A stretch of 16,949 bases of DNA from JBBRWV01 sp038248985 (GTDB taxonomy: Bacteria > Planctomycetota > Phycisphaerae > WQYP01), in contig JBBRWV010000083.1 in the NCBI GenBank assembly GCA_038248985.1, positions 1-16,949 of the forward strand. Reading direction: 5' to 3'. A program made the translations under genes and the position numbers. The notes beneath the pieces were generated by a model, which saw nothing but the letters and a program-made list of their open reading frames with translations, did not search any database and was not told where the DNA came from. Shown here piece after piece: positions 14,395 to 16,949 of this stretch (positions within the stretch are counted from its first letter, which is position 1; each line of letters opens with the position of its first letter).

Positions 14395-14772
14395 GTGCCA
14401 TTTCAACTGACATTTGTGGCGCGGGAAGAATCGGGCATTGTGCATGTGAATGCGGAGGGGGAGGCGACGACGAACGATTTTTCTTCGTGGAAGGTGAATC
14501 CGCTGGAGACGCTGCTGGGGGCGGAGTGGTGTTTGGCGCGGGTGCTCATTGATTTTCAGCATGTGCCGTATATTGATTCATCGGCGATCGGTTGGTTGAT
14601 CAGCACGCAGAAGCAGATGCGCGGGAGCGGCGGGAAGTTGGTTTTGCATTCGGTGCCGGAACACGTGCGACAGATTTTGAACATGCTGAAGATCGGGCGC
14701 GTCGTGCCGATCGTGGAGGATGTGTCAGAAGGTCGGGCGTTGTTGCTGGAGGCGCCAACGGCCACGGGGTAA
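14395..14772 (+). CDS. STAS-domain protein (anti-sigma factor antagonist-like)
   Basis: 125 residues from GTG 14395, supported by GGAGG six bases upstream; the frame is open further upstream but without a ribosome site. It is a single STAS domain: beta strands around VHVNAEGEAT (16-25), ARVLIDFQHVPYIDSSAIGW (48-67) with the characteristic Asp61-Ser62-Ser63, and a closing LVLHSVPEHVRQILNMLKI (82-100). In SpoIIAA/RsbV the equivalent of Ser62 is phosphorylated by an anti-sigma kinase, so this could be part of a partner-switching circuit; no kinase or phosphatase of that type is in view. The next gene, a PilB-like ATPase, begins 53 bases downstream on the same strand, suggesting co-transcription and a possible link to surface structures. 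Confidence 0.9.
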   Translation: MPFQLTFVAREESGIVHVNAEGEATTNDFSSWKVNPLETLLGAEWCLARVLIDFQHVPYIDSSAIGWLISTQKQMRGSGGKLVLHSVPEHVRQILNMLKIGRVVPIVEDVSEGRALLLEAPTATG

Positions 14773-14825
14773 CAGTTTTCGCAGAGATTTTTTGCGGTCA
14801 CCTCTCACATGATACGGGGCTAAAA

Positions 14826-16055
14826 ATGATCACCGCTTCCAATATTCCGATGATCGATGTGGAACGCGTGAGCGCCGAACATGCGGCGGCGGCGATCATC
14901 GATTACGCGGTCAAGCTGAATGCTTCGGATATTTTCTTTGGGACGAACGAGCAGCATGTGGTGGTGCAGGTGCGGCACATGGGGATCGTGCGGCCGATCG
15001 CGGTACTTTCGCACGATCACGGGCGGCGCATTGTGACGCTGATCAAGACGCGGGCGGGGATGGACTTGGCGGAACGACGGCGGCCATTGGATGCGCGGTG
15101 GCGTTATGAGCACGACGACGGGACGGGGTGGGATTTGCGAATTGGCACGATTCCGACGATTTATGGCGAAGACATTGCGATTCGATTGCTGGTGCGCGAA
15201 GCCAAGACGTTTACGATCGACAACCTGGGTTTGACGCGGCCGCAGCGCAATGCGTTGAGTGCGATGATCAGTGCGCCGGGCGGGTTGTTGCTGTTTACGG
15301 GGCCGACGGGTTCGGGGAAATCGGCGACGCTGTATTCGTGCCTAAAGGAACTCAATGATGGGCGGCGCAAGATTAACACGATCGAAGATCCGATTGAATA
15401 TACGGTGCAGGGGCTGCGGCAATCGCAGGTGAATCCGACGATCGGGCTGTCGTTTTCCGATTTGCTGCGGGCGGTGATTCGGCAATCGCCGGATGTGATC
15501 ATGATTGGGGAGATTCGGGATCATGAGACGGCGGATATTTCGATACGCGCGGCGAATTCGGGACATTTGGTGCTGGCGACGATTCATGCGACTTCGGCGG
15601 TGGGGGCGGTGCAATCGATGCGGGCCTTGGGGACGCATGCGCATTTTCTGGCGACGGCGTTGCGGGGGATCGTGGCGCAGCGATTGGTGCGGACGTTGTG
15701 TGAGACGTGCAAGACTTCGTTTGATTTGACGGATGCGCCGCACACGTTTGACGAGGTGACGAATCTGCACGGTCCGGACGAAGGGAAGAAGCTGTATGCG
15801 CCGGTGGGTTGCGAGGCGTGCTTCATGTCGGGGTATGGGCAGCGGACGGGGGTGTTCGAGGTGCTGCCGGTGAACAAGGCGATACGCAATTTGATTGCCG
15901 ACGGGGCGACGGTGCGGGAGATTCGGAACCGGGCGGCGCATGAGAAGATGCTGGAGTTCCGTCATGCGGCGTTGCTGAAGGTGGCGCAGGGGATTACGAG
16001 TACGGAGGAAGTGTTTAGGGTGATTCCGAGTGAGCATTTGCTGGTGCAGGATTAG
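14826..16055 (+). CDS. PilB/GspE-type secretion or pilus assembly ATPase lacking the N-terminal MshEN domain
   Basis: 409 residues from ATG 14826 (weak ribosome site; the frame is open upstream only over the STAS gene). The protein starts directly with the N2 domain (AAIIDYAVKLNASDIFF, 22-38), then the hexameric ATPase core: Walker A GPTGSGKS (159-166), Asp box TIEDPIEY (185-192), Walker B DVIMIGEIRD (223-232), and His box HLVLATIHATSAVG (247-260). A four-cysteine zinc module is present (C292, C295, C329, C332), typical of PilB/GspE and absent from PilT. The family powers assembly of type IV pili or type II pseudopili at the inner membrane. Length is well below the usual 500-570 because the N-terminal MshEN/N1 region is missing. 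No pilin, platform or secretin gene adjoins it; the STAS protein upstream is the only neighbour in the same transcription unit. Confidence 0.92.
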   Translation: MITASNIPMIDVERVSAEHAAAAIIDYAVKLNASDIFFGTNEQHVVVQVRHMGIVRPIAVLSHDHGRRIVTLIKTRAGMDLAERRRPLDARWRYEHDDGTGWDLRIGTIPTIYGEDIAIRLLVREAKTFTIDNLGLTRPQRNALSAMISAPGGLLLFTGPTGSGKSATLYSCLKELNDGRRKINTIEDPIEYTVQGLRQSQVNPTIGLSFSDLLRAVIRQSPDVIMIGEIRDHETADISIRAANSGHLVLATIHATSAVGAVQSMRALGTHAHFLATALRGIVAQRLVRTLCETCKTSFDLTDAPHTFDEVTNLHGPDEGKKLYAPVGCEACFMSGYGQRTGVFEVLPVNKAIRNLIADGATVREIRNRAAHEKMLEFRHAALLKVAQGITSTEEVFRVIPSEHLLVQD

Positions 16056-16126
16056 GATGACGAGTTTAAAGCCCCTCTTCATATAAGGTAAAGCCCGGCG
16101 AATTCTGTGCGACCATTACAAAACGT

Positions 16127-16369
16127 TCAGGTACTTCCCACAGATTTTAGAAGCTCGCGAAGATCCATAAAATAGCGGCTATGCGTTCGACGCAGGGCGT
16201 CTTCATCCGCTGCGTCCAGCAAAACCAGCTCGTGATCAATACCCTTTTGATTTAAATCAAGCTCGCGTTCAAGTCGTACATTTTCAACATGACGGCGTTG
16301 TGAATCATCAAAGTTGCGAAGGCTGACGATGCGCCCTTCGCTGCGTTTGTATTCCATGAGAAAGATCAT
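16127..16369 (-). pseudogene. C-terminal segment of a disrupted RelA/SpoT-domain gene
   Basis: 80 codons beginning at ATG 16369, overlapping the stop of the preceding frame as ATGA. Residues FLMEYKRSEGRIVSLRNFDD, an Arg/Glu-rich helix, and VLLDAADEDALRRTHSRYF resemble the C-terminal tail that follows the nucleotidyltransferase fold in RelA/SpoT-domain proteins (a FxxxYDR...E.VLL.A.S...LRRTH.xYF pattern). It is most simply the end of the gene whose middle lies at 16366-16812, now in another frame by a one-base shift, although a naturally separate small gene cannot be excluded. Base composition is visibly less G-skewed than in the neighbouring ATPase gene, in keeping with acquisition. Confidence 0.55.
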
Positions 16370-16812
16370 TGGTCTTGCTCCTTTAGATGGTCCAATCGTG
16401 CCATGTCCGCGTCCATTTTCTTGATAAGTGTATCCCGAAGGCGTTCGACCAATTCAAACAACTCTATATTCAATTTCAGCATTTCCAAATCGGAAGTACA
16501 CGCGTCAAGCTCTTGCTGCGTTTGGTTAGAAGTATTTGCGTCGGTCTGATTATAGGAGAGCGCGGCCTCAAGGTCGCTCTTTCTTTTACTTTGTACAGCG
16601 GCTTTTTCTCTTATGCCCGAGATATCCTTGATATAGTTTTCATGGTCATGTTTTTCGACCGAAGTCACCGATTCGCGGTATTTTTCCAAGAGTTCACGCC
16701 AATTTTCAGGGCCGCCCCCGTACTTGATCTCGGAGTCAATTACGTCAGATATTTTTTCCGAAAGTTGAGCCCACTTATCCTGGAGAAAAGTGCGTACCTG
16801 AATCTCAATTAA
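16366..16812 (-). pseudogene. RelA/SpoT-domain protein gene fragment, 5' part lost to an insertion element
   Basis: In frame from the element junction the sequence reads LIEIQVRTFLQDKWAQLSEK and then EIKYGGGPENW, a clear match to the conserved EIQ(I/V)RTxxQxxWA...KYG motif of the RelA/SpoT (ppGpp synthetase fold) family. A long charged coiled-coil stretch follows (REKAAVQSKRKSDLEAAL, LEMLKLNIELFELVERL) to a stop at 16366. No ATG, GTG or TTG exists between the junction and 16689 (TTG), so the fragment has no proper start. The catalytic half, upstream of EIQVRT, is missing. Whether the intact gene made (p)ppGpp or belonged to a toxin/defence type of this fold cannot be told from what remains. 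Confidence 0.72.
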
Positions 16813-16949
16813 GGTTCATCCGGTTAAAGCGTAGGTAGTTTCATGGAGGGCGTAGATTTTTAGTTTGAAGAACTCCTGATCACGGAAGCCATAGGCTTGG
16901 CGTTGCATAGTCTTGATCTTGTTATTGGTGCCCTCCAGGGCGGCGATGG
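16813..16949 (-). mobile_element. ISL3-family insertion sequence, one end only
   Basis: The element's end is placed at plus-strand GGTTCATCCGG (from 16813), just beyond the transposase stop and next to the first recognisable codons of the interrupted RelA/SpoT-domain gene. ISL3 elements typically start with GG and make 8-bp target duplications; the candidate target bases are 16805-16812. The other end lies outside the window, so the inverted repeat cannot be checked. Confidence 0.6.
16816..16949 (-). CDS. ISL3-family transposase, C-terminal fragment (rest beyond window)
   Basis: The open frame entering from the right edge reads IAALEGTNNKIKTMQRQAYG then FRDQEFFKLKIYALHE and ends YALTG-stop at 16818-16816. 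The (L)EGxNNKIKxxxRxAxGFRxxxxFxLxI pattern is the C-terminal end of the DDE domain of ISL3-family transposases, including the last catalytic Glu (in LEG). The gene catalyses transposition of the element that interrupts the RelA/SpoT-domain gene; only the last 44 or so codons are visible, so intactness is unknown. Confidence 0.85.
   Translation of the reverse strand, partial: IAALEGTNNKIKTMQRQAYGFRDQEFFKLKIYALHETTYALTG

Overview
The window reads as part of a GC-rich Gram-negative chromosome, most likely Planctomycetota (a Phycisphaerae-like lineage). This placement is an inference from gene content (exosortase with EpsI partner, PEP-CTERM protein, exopolysaccharide genes, type-2 LeuC, ISL3 element), not from a marker gene.

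Left two thirds (1-10218, minus strand): one long co-directional exopolysaccharide/exosortase operon. In transcription order it encodes a NusG/RfaH-like antiterminator, a WecG/TagA/CpsF glycosyltransferase, a degenerate nucleotidyltransferase-like protein, an exosortase, an EpsI (DUF3485) protein apparently without a standard start codon, an Abi-alpha (DUF4393) protein, a Wzc-like co-polymerase/BY-kinase, an initiating sugar transferase, and a TPR protein that runs off the left edge. Gene junctions are tight (5-base gap, ATGA overlap), with larger gaps only after nusG-like and around the DUF4393 gene. The implied job is synthesis and length control of a surface polysaccharide coupled to exosortase processing of PEP-CTERM proteins.

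10219-11103 is an 885-base gene-free divergent control region: a long leader for the operon, candidate promoters in both directions, inverted and direct repeats. To its right, on the plus strand, lies a PEP-CTERM protein (11104-11940), the only visible exosortase substrate, which may carry an internal Cys-Gln thioester; a strong intrinsic terminator follows. A predicted exported Cys-dependent phosphatase faces it convergently (12040-12675).

12839-16055 (plus strand): isopropylmalate dehydratase large subunit with a good promoter, then a STAS-domain protein and a short PilB/GspE-like ATPase.

Right edge (16127-16949): remnants of a RelA/SpoT-domain gene cut by an ISL3-family element whose transposase C-terminus fills the window end.

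Most notable: the BY-kinase domain of the Wzc-like protein carries a roughly 54-residue insert with two half-repeats of the MshEN (GspE_N) type, a c-di-GMP-binding fold, between Walker A' and the rest of the kinase. This suggests a tyrosine kinase/co-polymerase directly gated by c-di-GMP. The whole window also shows a strong G excess on the plus strand, so genes on the two strands have opposite third-base preferences (C-ending on minus, G-ending on plus).
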